DNA of 33,092 bases from Desulfovibrio legallii (GTDB lineage: Bacteria; Desulfobacterota; Desulfovibrionia; Desulfovibrionales; Desulfovibrionaceae): contig NZ_SIXC01000009.1 of assembly GCF_004309735.1 (NCBI RefSeq), positions 81,555-114,646 on the forward strand, read 5' to 3'. The translations under genes and the position numbers were made by a program. Positions 1 through 9,061 of the stretch are shown here, in pieces (positions within the stretch are counted from its first letter, which is position 1; each line of letters starts with the position of its first letter). A model generated the notes under the pieces. The model did no database searches. It saw only the letters and a list, made by a program, of their open reading frames with translations, and was not told where the DNA came from.

Positions 1-156
1 CCAGGGGGCAAAAGACGCTGCCAACCCGGCGCGGGGCGGACTTTGTTCCCTGGCAAGAAAAAAGTCTGCGCCGGGGCGGGGATAGTACGCTTTTGGTACA
101 GACCCGGTCCGGCGCAGGCTCTTGACGCCGCCAGGGGGCAAAAGACGCCCCGCGCC
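1..156. repeat. Leader region with an 18-bp direct repeat
   Basis: The 18-mer ccagggggcaaaagacgc occurs at 1-18 and again at 131-148 in the same orientation. An 11-bp inverted pair (28-38 against 146-156) and an 8-bp stem (67-74 with 109-116) lie between or overlap them. No gene is visible before about position 202, so this stretch is the leader of the lolC operon or the tail of a gene cut off at the left edge. The function of the repeats is unknown. Confidence 0.6.
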
Positions 157-210
157 GACCATCTAAAAAAAATCTTGAATATAACCCCAAGCTGGGCCAA
201 TATGCCGCCA

Positions 211-1440
211 ATGCGGTTCGAACTCTTTGTAGCCCTGCGCTACCTCTTTTCCAGGCGCAAGCAAACCTTCATCTCGGTCATCTCGGTCATGTCCATTTTG
301 GGCGTGGCGCTGGGGGTGGGCGCGCTGGTGGTGGTGTTGGGCGTGTACAACGGCCTGACCACGGACATGCGCGACAAAATTTTGGGGGCCAATGCGCACG
401 CCATTGTGCTTTCCTATGTGCCTTCGGCCTTTGAAAACGCTCCGGATCTGCTGCAGCGCGTGCGCGCCGTAGAGGGCGTTACCGGGGCCACGCCTTTTAT
501 TTATACGGAGGTCATGCTTTCCGGCGCGGGGGGGGTCAAGGGCATTGTGCTGCGCGGCATAGACCCGCAGAGCGCGCCTTCGGTGCTCTCCATGCTGCGG
601 CAGATGCGCGCGGGCTCGGTGGACAATCTGCAGAAAAAGGACGACGCGCCCGGCATTATTGTGGGGGATGAGCTGGCCAAACGCCTGGGCCTGGGCCTGG
701 GCAGCCGGGTCAACCTGCTTTCCCCTTCGGGGCAGAAGACGGCTTCGGGCTATGCCCCGCGCATCCGGCCATTTGCCGTGGCGGGCATTTTCAAAACCGG
801 CATGTTTGAGTACGATTCCTCCTTGGCCTTTGTAAGCCTGGCGGCCGCACGTGACGTGCTGGGCCTGCCCGAAGGCTACCTTTCCGGAGTGGAGATCACT
901 GTAGCCGACCTTTTTGCAGCGGACAAAACCGCCGCCCGCATCGGCACGGAGCTGGGCTCGCCCTTCTACGCCCGTTCCTGGATGGAAATGAACGCCAACC
1001 TTTTTGCGGCGCTCAAGCTGGAAAAAATCGGCATGTTCATCCTTCTGGCTATGGTGGTGCTCATCGGCTCCTTCTCCATTGTCACGACCCTGGTCATGCT
1101 GGTTATGGAAAAAACGCGGGACATTGCCATAATGATGTCCATGGGGGCCACACGGGGCATGATCCGGCGCATCTTCATGCTGCAGGGCAGCATCATCGGC
1201 GTCATCGGCACATTGCTGGGTTACGCCATGGGCCTGAGCCTGGGTTGGCTGCTCAAGCGCTACCAATTCATCAAACTGCCGGAAAATGTCTACACCCTGG
1301 ACCACCTGCCCATCAGCATCAGTCTCACGGACGTGCTCATTATCGGCGCAAGCGCCATGCTGCTCTGTTTTCTGGCCACCCTCTACCCGGCCCGCCAGGC
1401 TGCCCGCCTGGAACCGGCCGAAGCCTTGCGGTACGAATAG
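211..1440 (+). CDS. lolC: Lipoprotein-releasing ABC transporter permease (LolC/LolE family)
   Basis: This is the inner-membrane permease subunit of the Lol complex, which extracts mature lipoproteins from the inner membrane and hands them to the periplasmic carrier LolA. The 409-residue protein has the family layout: a short N-terminal RFELFVALRYL stretch, one membrane segment at about residues 20-45, a periplasmic domain of roughly 230 residues, then three membrane segments. It ends in the typical YPARQAARLEPAEALRYE tail. I chose ATG 211 because family members start at MRFELF; ATG 202 is also possible, and the far upstream TTG at 43 would add residues with no family match. No clear ribosome site is visible. 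lolD follows after 1 nt. Only one permease gene is present here, so it may act as a homodimer (LolF-like) or have a LolE partner elsewhere. Confidence 0.9.
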   Translation: MRFELFVALRYLFSRRKQTFISVISVMSILGVALGVGALVVVLGVYNGLTTDMRDKILGANAHAIVLSYVPSAFENAPDLLQRVRAVEGVTGATPFIYTEVMLSGAGGVKGIVLRGIDPQSAPSVLSMLRQMRAGSVDNLQKKDDAPGIIVGDELAKRLGLGLGSRVNLLSPSGQKTASGYAPRIRPFAVAGIFKTGMFEYDSSLAFVSLAAARDVLGLPEGYLSGVEITVADLFAADKTAARIGTELGSPFYARSWMEMNANLFAALKLEKIGMFILLAMVVLIGSFSIVTTLVMLVMEKTRDIAIMMSMGATRGMIRRIFMLQGSIIGVIGTLLGYAMGLSLGWLLKRYQFIKLPENVYTLDHLPISISLTDVLIIGASAMLLCFLATLYPARQAARLEPAEALRYE

Positions 1441-1441
1441 C

Positions 1442-2128
1442 ATGGGCGCTCTCTACACTTTTTCACACGTGGGCAAAACCTTTGCCGCGCCCGGCGGCTC
1501 TCTGGAAATTCTCAAAGATATCAGCCTGACGGTAGAAGAAGGCTCCACCATGGCCATTGTGGGGGCTTCCGGTTCGGGCAAGAGCACCCTGCTGCACCTC
1601 ATGGGGGCCCTTGATTCTCCCACGACGGGTGCGGTATGCTTTGACGGTGCGGACATGGCCCACATGAGCCCGGACCAGAAGGCGGCCTTCCGCAATCGGA
1701 CGTTGGGCTTTGTGTTTCAATTTCACCACCTGCTGCCGGAATTTTCGGCACTGGAAAACGTCGCCATGCCGGCCATCATCGGCGGCCGGTCGCGGGGCGA
1801 AGTGCTGCCCCAGGCCCGCGCCATGCTGGAACGTGTGGGGCTGGCCGAGCGCCAGGAAAGCAAAATCGCCACCCTCTCCGGCGGCGAACGTCAGCGCGTG
1901 GCTCTGGCCCGCGCTGTGCTGCTGCGCCCGCGCGTACTTTTGGCCGACGAACCCACCGGCAACCTGGACGAAACCACCGGGGCGCAGGTGGGCTCCCTTA
2001 TGAACGAACTCAACCGCGAACTGGGCATGACCCTGGTGGTGGTGACCCACAATCGGGAACTGGCCGCGGGTATGGGCAGAATCCTGGAACTGAAAGCGGG
2101 GAATCTGTATGAAAAAACGTTTGCCTGA
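1442..2128 (+). CDS. lolD: Lipoprotein-releasing ABC transporter ATPase LolD
   Basis: This is the cytoplasmic ATPase that powers the Lol lipoprotein extraction complex. The 228-residue protein carries Walker A GASGSGKS (41-48), a Q-loop in FVFQFHHLLPEFSALENV (about 90-107), the ABC signature LSGGERQR (145-152), Walker B RVLLADEP (164-171), the D-loop GNLD and the H-loop histidine at 203. The FQFHHLLPEF segment is characteristic of LolD within the MacB/FtsE-like ATPases. The gene starts 1 nt after the lolC stop, and its last 20 nt overlap the start of bamA, which indicates translational coupling in one operon. Confidence 0.94.
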   Translation: MGALYTFSHVGKTFAAPGGSLEILKDISLTVEEGSTMAIVGASGSGKSTLLHLMGALDSPTTGAVCFDGADMAHMSPDQKAAFRNRTLGFVFQFHHLLPEFSALENVAMPAIIGGRSRGEVLPQARAMLERVGLAERQESKIATLSGGERQRVALARAVLLRPRVLLADEPTGNLDETTGAQVGSLMNELNRELGMTLVVVTHNRELAAGMGRILELKAGNLYEKTFA

Positions 2129-4871
2129 GCTTCTTGCCGTCTCCTGCCTCGCTTTACTGGCTTGGACGGTGCTTGCGCCCCATGCGGCCAGGGCGGCAGA
2201 GCCGCCCTTGGTACTGGTGCTGCCCTTCCAGGTCAATGCCGGGCCGGACATGCCCGACGCCGCTGACCATGTACCCCAGGCCATTGCCACCCAGATGGAA
2301 CAGCACGGCATGAAGGTGGTGCCCCTGGCCGCCGCCGCACAGCTGCAACGCAAGAACGGCGAGACCATTGACCTGGCCGCGGCCCGCGCCCTGGGGCGCG
2401 AGGCCGGGGCCACGCTGGTGGTCTATGGCAATTTCAATCAGCTGGGCAACGGCTTCAGTATGGACACGCGCCTGGTGCCCCTTAACGGCGCGGCCGTGCC
2501 CGCGGCTTTTGAGCGCAACAGCCTGCTGGCCCTGGACGAGTGTGCGGCTACTCTGGCCACGCGCGCGGCCCAGCTTACCGGGGCGGGCGCATCTGCAGCG
2601 CCAACCGCGACAGCCGCGCCCGCAGACGGTGGCCCGGACCTGGTGCCCATGAGCACGCCGGCTGCGGCCAAGGGCGGCATTGCCGACGTGCAGGTGCGCG
2701 GCATGAACGTTATGGACCCGGACACGGTGCTCATGCGCCTGACTATCCGCAAGGGCGACACCCCGGACGCCAACGCCATCAACGAAGAAGTGAAGCGTAT
2801 CTGGGATATGGGCTACTTCAGCGACGTACAGGCTGCCATGGAAGGCAACGTGCTGGTCTTTACGGTGGTGGAAAAGCCGCGCATTGACAACATCCAGGTG
2901 GAAGGCTCCAAGGATATTGACAAAGACGACGTGCTGGCCGCCATGGGCACCAAACCCGGCAGCGTGCTCAACGAGCAGGTGCTTTCCGACGACTTGCAGA
3001 AGGTTACGGAGCTCTACCGCAAGGAAGGCTACTACCTCGCCAAGGTCAACTACCGGCTGGAGGACCGCCAAGGCGGCCGTGGGGCGGTGCTTATCCTCAC
3101 CGTGGAAGAAGGCCACAAGCTCTACATCAAAGAAGTGAAAATCGACGGTCTGGAAAAGCTGGACCGCGGCGATCTGGACAAATACATGGCCCTGAAGCCG
3201 CGGGGCATTTTTTCCTGGCTTACGGGCACCGGCGTACTCAAAGAAGAGTACCTGGAACGCGATACCAACGCCATTGCAGCTTATGGCCTTAACGAAGGTT
3301 ATATCGATATCCAGGTGGGCGCGCCCACAGTGGAATACAAGGACGACGGCATCCACATCACCTTCACGGTGCATGAAGGACCGCGCTACACAGTCCGGAA
3401 TGTGGTTTTTGCGGGCGACGTCATCGACAGCGAGGACAAGATGCTTCAGGTCGTCAAAATGGACGACTGGAAGAAGTCCAACAAGTATTTCTCGCTGACG
3501 GTCATGCAGGAGGACTCCAAACGCCTTACGGACTACTATGCCGATTACGGTTACGCCTTCGCCGAGGTGGATACCCGCCTCATCAAGGCCGATGACGGCA
3601 GCGATCAAGTGGACGTGGGGTATGTGGTCAACAAAAAACAGAAAGTCTTCATCCGTCGCGTCATGGTGGAAGGCAACACCAAAACCCGCGACAACGTCAT
3701 CCTGCGTGAAATGCGCCTGGGCGACGGCGATATGTATGAAGGCGCCAAACTGCGCCGCTCCAACGAGCGCCTGAACCGCCTGCGTTACTTCTCCGCCGTG
3801 GATATGGACCTCATCCCCACCGAAAAAGAAGATGAGGTGGACCTCAAGGTGCGCGTTAAAGAAAGCAACACCGGGGCCATCATGGGCGGTATCGGCTATT
3901 CCAGCTACTATGACGTGGGCGTGTCCGCCTCCATCATGGAGCGCAACCTCTTTGGCCGCGGCTACCTGCTGCAGCTGCAGGGCTTCTTCTCCTGGCGGCG
4001 CACTTCGGGCGTGCTTTCCTTTACCAACCCGCGCCTCTATGACACGGACCTTTCCGTGGGCAACGACCTCTACTACACCCACGACTACTGGGACGATTTC
4101 ACCAAGGACACCATCGGCGATACGATCCGTCTGGCCTACCCCATCGGCGAATACACCTCTGTGGGCCTGTCCTACCGTCTGGAGCGCTACGAACTCTATG
4201 ACGTGGACGACAACGCCTCACCGTACATCAGCGACTACAAGGGCATTAACTGGACCAGCGCCGTTTCCGGCCGCATCCTGCGCGACACCACGGATAACAA
4301 GGAACGCCCCACCAAGGGCACCATTGCCCGGCTTTGGGCCGAATACGGCGGCGGCGGCCTGGGCGGCACGGACAACTTTGTCAAGGCCGTGGCCGACTGG
4401 CAGGGCTTCTGGTCCTTTAACCCGCAGAACACCGTGCATGTGCGCGGCCGCCTGGGCGGCGTCTTCCAGAACACCAACGACAAGGTGCCTGTATTTGAAC
4501 GCTTCTGGGTCGGCGGTATGGATACCATCCGCGGTTATTCCTACTCCGACATTTCGCCCCGCGACTACAAATACCAGGGCGAACAGATCGGCGGCGACCG
4601 CATGGGCGTGGCCAACGTGGAATACATCTGGACCTTCCAGAAAGATCTGGGCCTGGCTCTGGTGCCCTTCTTCGACGCGGGCTTCAATATCGACAGCAAG
4701 ACCATGGGCAACGACCTGGACAAGTACTTTGTCTGCTCCACGGGCCTGGAGCTGCGCTGGCGTTCACCCATGGGTGACCTGCGCATAGCCTACGGCGTCC
4801 CCCTGGTGCAGGATTATGACAAGGAAATGGAATCGGGGCGCTTTGAATTCAGCATGGGCCAGTTCTTTTAA
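2109..4871 (+). CDS. bamA: Outer-membrane protein assembly factor BamA with an extra N-terminal domain
   Basis: BamA is the Omp85 barrel that folds and inserts beta-barrel proteins into the outer membrane. The 920-residue protein has a signal peptide (about 1-30, ending AARAA), then a non-POTRA domain of about 130 residues (32-158) and an Ala/Pro-rich linker (160-188). Five POTRA-like repeats run from about 191 to 600; the second and fifth begin IDNIQVEGSK and IRRVMVEGNT. The rest is a C-terminal barrel containing the loop-6 motif IRGY at about residue 807 and ending in phenylalanine, as the beta-signal requires. Canonical BamA is about 800 residues, so the excess is the N-terminal domain, which vaguely resembles TolB-N or FlgO-like folds. 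The gene overlaps lolD by 20 nt. The usual downstream skp/lpxD genes are absent; two hairpins follow instead. Confidence 0.95.
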   Translation: MKKRLPELLAVSCLALLAWTVLAPHAARAAEPPLVLVLPFQVNAGPDMPDAADHVPQAIATQMEQHGMKVVPLAAAAQLQRKNGETIDLAAARALGREAGATLVVYGNFNQLGNGFSMDTRLVPLNGAAVPAAFERNSLLALDECAATLATRAAQLTGAGASAAPTATAAPADGGPDLVPMSTPAAAKGGIADVQVRGMNVMDPDTVLMRLTIRKGDTPDANAINEEVKRIWDMGYFSDVQAAMEGNVLVFTVVEKPRIDNIQVEGSKDIDKDDVLAAMGTKPGSVLNEQVLSDDLQKVTELYRKEGYYLAKVNYRLEDRQGGRGAVLILTVEEGHKLYIKEVKIDGLEKLDRGDLDKYMALKPRGIFSWLTGTGVLKEEYLERDTNAIAAYGLNEGYIDIQVGAPTVEYKDDGIHITFTVHEGPRYTVRNVVFAGDVIDSEDKMLQVVKMDDWKKSNKYFSLTVMQEDSKRLTDYYADYGYAFAEVDTRLIKADDGSDQVDVGYVVNKKQKVFIRRVMVEGNTKTRDNVILREMRLGDGDMYEGAKLRRSNERLNRLRYFSAVDMDLIPTEKEDEVDLKVRVKESNTGAIMGGIGYSSYYDVGVSASIMERNLFGRGYLLQLQGFFSWRRTSGVLSFTNPRLYDTDLSVGNDLYYTHDYWDDFTKDTIGDTIRLAYPIGEYTSVGLSYRLERYELYDVDDNASPYISDYKGINWTSAVSGRILRDTTDNKERPTKGTIARLWAEYGGGGLGGTDNFVKAVADWQGFWSFNPQNTVHVRGRLGGVFQNTNDKVPVFERFWVGGMDTIRGYSYSDISPRDYKYQGEQIGGDRMGVANVEYIWTFQKDLGLALVPFFDAGFNIDSKTMGNDLDKYFVCSTGLELRWRSPMGDLRIAYGVPLVQDYDKEMESGRFEFSMGQFF

Positions 4872-4890
4872 AAAAAGGTTATGGCACGCT

Positions 4891-4928
4891 CGGTTCAGGG
4901 CCTTGCAAAATTGCAAGGCCCTGAACCG
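4891..4928. other. Perfect 18-bp inverted repeat after bamA
   Basis: The arms 4891-4908 and 4911-4928 are fully complementary with a 2-nt spacer. No T-run follows, so it may act as an RNA-stabilising 3' hairpin or a Rho-type end for bamA; the intrinsic terminator proper lies about 20 nt further on. Confidence 0.75.
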
Positions 4929-4949
4929 GCCTGACGCCTGCTGACGACA

Positions 4950-4986
4950 AACGGCGCGGATCATACGATCCGCGCCGTTCTTTTTG
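4950..4986 (+). terminator. Intrinsic terminator of lolC-lolD-bamA
   Basis: A perfect 13-bp stem (aacggcgcggatc, 4950-4962, with 4967-4979) closes a 4-nt loop and is followed by cttttt. This is a textbook intrinsic terminator on the plus strand. Confidence 0.9.
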
Positions 4987-5114
4987 TTCCGCCCAGGTGC
5001 GCCGTCACAGGCTGCGGCCCGTCACTCCGGGCTCGTCCCGTTCAAAACACGCCCATCACTCAGGGCACCCCCGGCGTGGGCTGCAGAAAAAAGTTTTTTG
5101 CAAGGGCGGAGGCA

Positions 5115-5158
5115 TGGGGGAGGAGAAACTTTTGTTCACAAAAATTTCCCCTCCCCCA
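5115..5158 (-). terminator. Strong hairpin downstream of gltX
   Basis: A 20-bp stem with a 4-nt loop lies just past the gltX stop codon. Read on the minus strand its two imperfect positions become G:U pairs, so the structure is complete only in the gltX transcript, which suggests it serves gltX. A U-run does not follow directly; a second small hairpin with A6/T6 arms is centred near 5092. Confidence 0.65.
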
Positions 5159-5182
5159 TATTCTCATTTCCCCGCCTACCGT

Positions 5183-6583
5183 CTAATACGTTGTGGCGGC
5201 GGCGCGTTCCAGACGGGCGAGGGTTTCGTCCCGGCCCAAAAACGCCATGATTTCATTGAGGTGTGAGCCGCCCATAAAACCCATGAGGGCCGTGCGCAAA
5301 GGCGGCGCCACGGCTTTGAATTTGAGGCCGTTGTCAGCCACATAGGCGTTGAGGGCGGCCTCAAGGTTTTCAGCGGAAAAGGGTTGGCAGGCAGCAAAGA
5401 TGGGGGCCAGGGCACGCAAATGAACCCTGCCGGCTTCGATCAGGTGTTTGGCGGCGTCCTTTTCCACGTATTCCAGCTCTGCCGCGGGCAACAGCAGGGG
5501 GCGGAAGCTCTGGGCCAGGGTTTTAAGGTTGTTGGCCCGTTCGCGGAACATGAGGCAGAGGGGTTCCAGACGCTCCTGAGGCAGGTCGCCCAGGCCGGTT
5601 TCGGCCACAAAGGGGGCGGTAAGGCGAGCCAGCTCATCCAGGGGCATGGTGCGCATGAAATGGGCATTGCACCATTCGAGCTTGGCGGGGTCAAAGGCGG
5701 CGGCGGCGGGGTTAAGATTGGAGCCGTCGAAATAGGCAATGAGTTCTTCTTTAGAGAAGAGCTCCTGATCGCCGTGGGACCAGCCCAGGCGCACCAGGTA
5801 GTTAACCAGGGCCTGGGGCAGCAGGCCGTCCTGTTTGTACTCGATGACGGCGCGCGCGCCGTGGCGTTTGGAGAGCTTCTGACGGTCGGGGCCAAGAATC
5901 ATGGGCACATGGCCGAAGCGCGGCACGGGCAGGCCCAGGGCTTCGTAGATGAGGATCTGGCGAGGGGTGTTGGAGACGTGATCGTCGCCGCGAATGACGT
6001 GGGTGATGCCCATGCTGTGATCGTCCACCACCACGGCCATGTTGTAGGTGGGCATGCCGTCCGCACGGCGAATGACCATGTCGTCCAGCTCGCTCACGTC
6101 TACAGCTATACGGCCTTTGACCATATCGTCAAAGACCACTTTGCCGCTGAGGGGCGTTTTAAGGCGCACGCAGCGGCCTTCGCCGGGGCCCAGGTCGCGG
6201 GTGCGGCAACGGCCGTTGTAGCGCGGCTTGCGGCCGGCCTGGCGGGCTTCTTCGCGCATGGCCTCCACTTCTTCGGGCGTGCAAGAGCACCAGTAGGCGT
6301 GGCCGGCTTGCAGCAGCTTGTCCACATAACTGTTGTAGAGCTCGGTGCGGTTGGTCTGGTAAACGGGCTCGCCGTCCCAGTCCAGGCCCAGCCAGCGCAT
6401 GGAGGCCAGGATGGAGTCGGTGTATTCCTGCTTGGAGCGGAGGAGGTCCGTATCCTCTATGCGCAGGTGAAAGCGGCCATTGAAATGACGGGCCAGCAGC
6501 CAGCAGAAAATGGCTGTGCGCGCGCCGCCGATGTGCAGATGTCCCGTAGGGCTGGGGGCGAATCGGGTTACCACTTGGGTCAT
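5183..6583 (-). CDS. gltX: Glutamyl-tRNA synthetase
   Basis: This enzyme charges tRNA-Glu with glutamate in the cytoplasm (class I aminoacyl-tRNA synthetase). The 466-residue length is close to the 471 of the E. coli enzyme. The HIGH-type signature PSPTGHLHIGGART is at 10-23 and the KMSKS-type motif KLSKRHG at 236-242. Cysteines 99, 101 and 126 match the zinc-site pattern of the family. The C-terminal anticodon-binding helical domain is complete. Whether it also charges tRNA-Gln cannot be told from sequence alone. The gene stands alone between its terminator hairpin and the upstream hybrid kinase. Confidence 0.96.
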   Translation of the reverse strand: MTQVVTRFAPSPTGHLHIGGARTAIFCWLLARHFNGRFHLRIEDTDLLRSKQEYTDSILASMRWLGLDWDGEPVYQTNRTELYNSYVDKLLQAGHAYWCSCTPEEVEAMREEARQAGRKPRYNGRCRTRDLGPGEGRCVRLKTPLSGKVVFDDMVKGRIAVDVSELDDMVIRRADGMPTYNMAVVVDDHSMGITHVIRGDDHVSNTPRQILIYEALGLPVPRFGHVPMILGPDRQKLSKRHGARAVIEYKQDGLLPQALVNYLVRLGWSHGDQELFSKEELIAYFDGSNLNPAAAAFDPAKLEWCNAHFMRTMPLDELARLTAPFVAETGLGDLPQERLEPLCLMFRERANNLKTLAQSFRPLLLPAAELEYVEKDAAKHLIEAGRVHLRALAPIFAACQPFSAENLEAALNAYVADNGLKFKAVAPPLRTALMGFMGGSHLNEIMAFLGRDETLARLERAAATTY

Positions 6584-6734
6584 GACGTTATCCTTGCTGA
6601 AGAATGGACAGGTTCACCGTTACAACGACGCTCAGCAACGGCGGCGCGCCGCGCAAGCGGCGGTCGCAGCCTGACGCAACCGCGCGACGGCGTAAGAAAT
6701 ATTTTCTGAAGGGCGGTCTTCGGCCCGGACAGGC

Positions 6735-6764
6735 GAAGTAGGCACAGGCCGCCGCCTGTGTCAA
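6735..6764 (-). promoter_or_regulatory. Possible sigma70 promoter for gltX
   Basis: On the minus strand a perfect TTGACA (6764-6759) is followed after 17-18 nt by a weak -10 (CTACTT or TACTTC). It overlaps the last codons of the upstream kinase gene and a small 7-bp stem. The -35 is convincing but the -10 is not. Confidence 0.35.
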
Positions 6765-8872
6765 GCATGGTCGCCTGTGCCCCGCCCAAGTGCGGCGCTG
6801 CTTGCCCCCGAAGCCGCACCGGAACCTGAGTTTGAAGCTGGGGCTGCGCTCCTTCCCGAAGCTGCGGCCAAACCCGCACGCGGGGTGGGCGGCATAATGC
6901 GGGCCAGGGCACGGGTCAGATCGTCCACCTTGAGGGGCTTGGTCAGGTGGGCGTTCATGCCGGCCTCGCGGCTGCGCTCGGCGTCACCGCGCATGGCGTA
7001 GGCCGTCAAGGCCACAATAGGCACCTCCAGAGCGCGGGGCAGGCCGCTTTCACGGATGCGCCTGGTGGCCGTGTAGCCGTCCATGGTGGGCATTTGCACG
7101 TCCATAAGGATGGCGTCGATCTCCGCGTGCCGGGCCTGCCAAAGATCAAGGGCCTCCTGGCCGTTGACTGCGGCGAGGCAGGTGACGCCCATGCCCGAGA
7201 GCAGCACTTCCAGGATCTCGCGGTTGATGTCGCCGTCCTCGGCCACCAGCACGCAACGTCCGTGCAGACGGGCGGCGTTGGCGGCAGTGTCGCCCGCATC
7301 ACCTGCGGCCGCGGCCCGCGCCAAGTCGTCCGCGCATGGGGCAAAGGGCAGCTCCACCCGAAACACGCTGCCTTTGCCCGGTTCGCTCTGCACGCTGATG
7401 GCCCCGCCCATGAGGTCAGTAAGTCGGCGGCAGAGGGCCAGACCCAGGCCCGTGCCGCCAAAGCGGCGGGTAATAGAGGTATCCGCCTGCATAAAGGGCG
7501 TAAAAATGCGGGAGAGCTCTTCCCGGCTCATGCCGATGCCCTCGTCGCTGATGGAACAGCGTATCCACACCTGACCGCCCTGGCGGCGCAAAAAGTCCAG
7601 AGAAATACAGACCCGGCCTTTTTGAGAAAATTTGACGGCATTGCCGCCCAGGTTGAGCAGAATCTGTCTGAGGCGCAGGGCATCGCCGGTGAGAAAGGCA
7701 GGCAGACGCGGGTCCATATGGCTTTCCAGGCTGACATGATTGGAGGCCCGCGGCCGCAGCAGCACCATAACGGCCTCCAGCTCCTGCGCAGGGCAAAAAG
7801 GCTGCTGCTCCAGCTCCAGCCGGTCGGCTTCTATTTTGGAAAAATCCAGCAAATCGTTAACAATCTGCAGCAATGAATCGCAGGTGCCGTAAATTTTTTC
7901 CACATAATCGCGCTGCTGGGGGGTAAGGTCTGTATTGAGCACCAGGTGGGCCATGCCCATAATGCCGTTCATGGGGGTACGGATCTCGTGGCTCATGTTG
8001 GCGAGAAAGATACTTTTGGCGGCATTGGCGGCCTCGGCGCTTTCCTTGGCCTCGCGCAGCACGCGCTCGTTCTGGCGCTGTTCGGTTTCGTCGCTCACAT
8101 AGCCGGTGACGCGGGCTCCCCCCTTGCCGCCGGTCACTTCATAGACCAGGGCGCACCAGCGCAGGCCCCGGCGGGGATGCACCACGCGCAGCTGCAGGTG
8201 GATCTGTCGGCCGGGCAGCCAGTTGTCGGGGTTGCAGAGGACGCGCCAATCGGCCCTGTCTTCGGGCAGGATGCGTTCGGTAATGGTGGCCAGGCGCTCT
8301 TCTGGCCCGGCGCCTTCGTGCAGGCCGAACTGTTCGTAAAAAACGTCGTTACCCGTGCAGTCCACCTGCCCGTGGACGCTGCGCATTTCAAAAACGCCCA
8401 GCCAGCCCAGCCGACAGGCCAGAGAAAGGCGCAGCAGGCTCTCGCGCAGGGCCTGGTGGGCGGAGTGCAGCTCGCTCATATCCTGGTGGTAGCCGGTGAC
8501 GCGCACCAGGGGATCGTCGTCGGCAGAAACGCGCCGCCCGCCGCAACGCACGTGCACCACGCCCCAGCGGGGGTGGTTGTAGGGGTAACGCACTTCGTGC
8601 ATGCGGCTGTCACGCCTCAGGTCGGTCAGGGTGGCTTCCACCGAGGCGCGGTAGCGGCTGTCCACCCGCTCCAGCCAGAAGCGGGCGCAGGCTTCGGGCG
8701 TCATGCCCGCGTCCGCACCCAGCAATCGGCAGGTAACGCCATCAGCGCGCAGGCGCAAAACGCCCGTACGGGTATCAAGCTCAATGATCCACAGCCCCAC
8801 ATTGGCAGCCGTAAGAGCCTCCCGCATCCAGGCGCTGTCCTCTTGCCATTCCTGCCCGCCGTTTTCGGCCAT
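6761..8872 (-). CDS. Cytoplasmic hybrid sensor histidine kinase (PAS-PAS-HisKA-HATPase-REC)
   Basis: This is a signalling kinase that would autophosphorylate on histidine and pass the phosphate to its own receiver domain. The 703 residues contain two PAS-like sensor regions (about 18-135 and 145-265), a short coiled linker, and the H-box [10 protein letters not shown] with His295. The N-box centres on Asn411, and the G-boxes are DEGIGM (443-448) and GGTGLGL (472-478). The receiver domain (about 539-660) has the phospho-acceptor Asp591 in [12 protein letters not shown] Ser/Ala/Gly-rich tail of about 35 residues ends the protein. There is no membrane segment, so the signal is internal. No HPt domain or output regulator is nearby, so the partner must be elsewhere. 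The ATG at 8872 is preceded by a good GAGGAG ribosome site. Confidence 0.92.
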   Translation of the reverse strand: MAENGGQEWQEDSAWMREALTAANVGLWIIELDTRTGVLRLRADGVTCRLLGADAGMTPEACARFWLERVDSRYRASVEATLTDLRRDSRMHEVRYPYNHPRWGVVHVRCGGRRVSADDDPLVRVTGYHQDMSELHSAHQALRESLLRLSLACRLGWLGVFEMRSVHGQVDCTGNDVFYEQFGLHEGAGPEERLATITERILPEDRADWRVLCNPDNWLPGRQIHLQLRVVHPRRGLRWCALVYEVTGGKGGARVTGYVSDETEQRQNERVLREAKESAEAANAAKSIFLANMSHEIRTPMNGIMGMAHLVLNTDLTPQQRDYVEKIYGTCDSLLQIVNDLLDFSKIEADRLELEQQPFCPAQELEAVMVLLRPRASNHVSLESHMDPRLPAFLTGDALRLRQILLNLGGNAVKFSQKGRVCISLDFLRRQGGQVWIRCSISDEGIGMSREELSRIFTPFMQADTSITRRFGGTGLGLALCRRLTDLMGGAISVQSEPGKGSVFRVELPFAPCADDLARAAAAGDAGDTAANAARLHGRCVLVAEDGDINREILEVLLSGMGVTCLAAVNGQEALDLWQARHAEIDAILMDVQMPTMDGYTATRRIRESGLPRALEVPIVALTAYAMRGDAERSREAGMNAHLTKPLKVDDLTRALARIMPPTPRAGLAAASGRSAAPASNSGSGAASGASSAALGRGTGDHA

Positions 8873-8900
8873 CCGTTATACTCCTCAGGGTGGAAATGGT

Positions 8901-8929
8901 ACTATATCGATTTTGTTTCCGCAGCACAA
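8901..8929 (-). promoter_or_regulatory. Sigma70-type promoter of the hybrid kinase gene
   Basis: On the minus strand TTGTGC (8929-8924) and TATAGT (8906-8901) are separated by exactly 17 nt, about 30 nt ahead of the kinase start codon. Both hexamers are close to consensus. Confidence 0.7.
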
Positions 8930-9061
8930 TCGGTGCGAGGCCGCGGACGTTATCATATATTCACTGTTTTGACGCCCGGTTGCCACGCCCGCCCCTGCCC
9001 TGCCCTTGCGTTGAGGGGCCGGGAGTGCTAGGCAGGACTGGCAAAAATGGAGAGAAAAAAT

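Noticed and set aside
2154..4082. Long minus-strand open frame opposite bamA
   Set aside because: Same reason: antisense shadow of a strongly supported gene, with no ribosome site or motif.
4879..4892. 14-mer ttatggcacgctcg shared with 31808-31821
   Set aside because: A match of this length is expected about once or twice by chance in a window of this size, and the flanks do not align.
5384..6709. Long plus-strand open frame opposite gltX
   Set aside because: Composition and position show it to be the antisense shadow of gltX.
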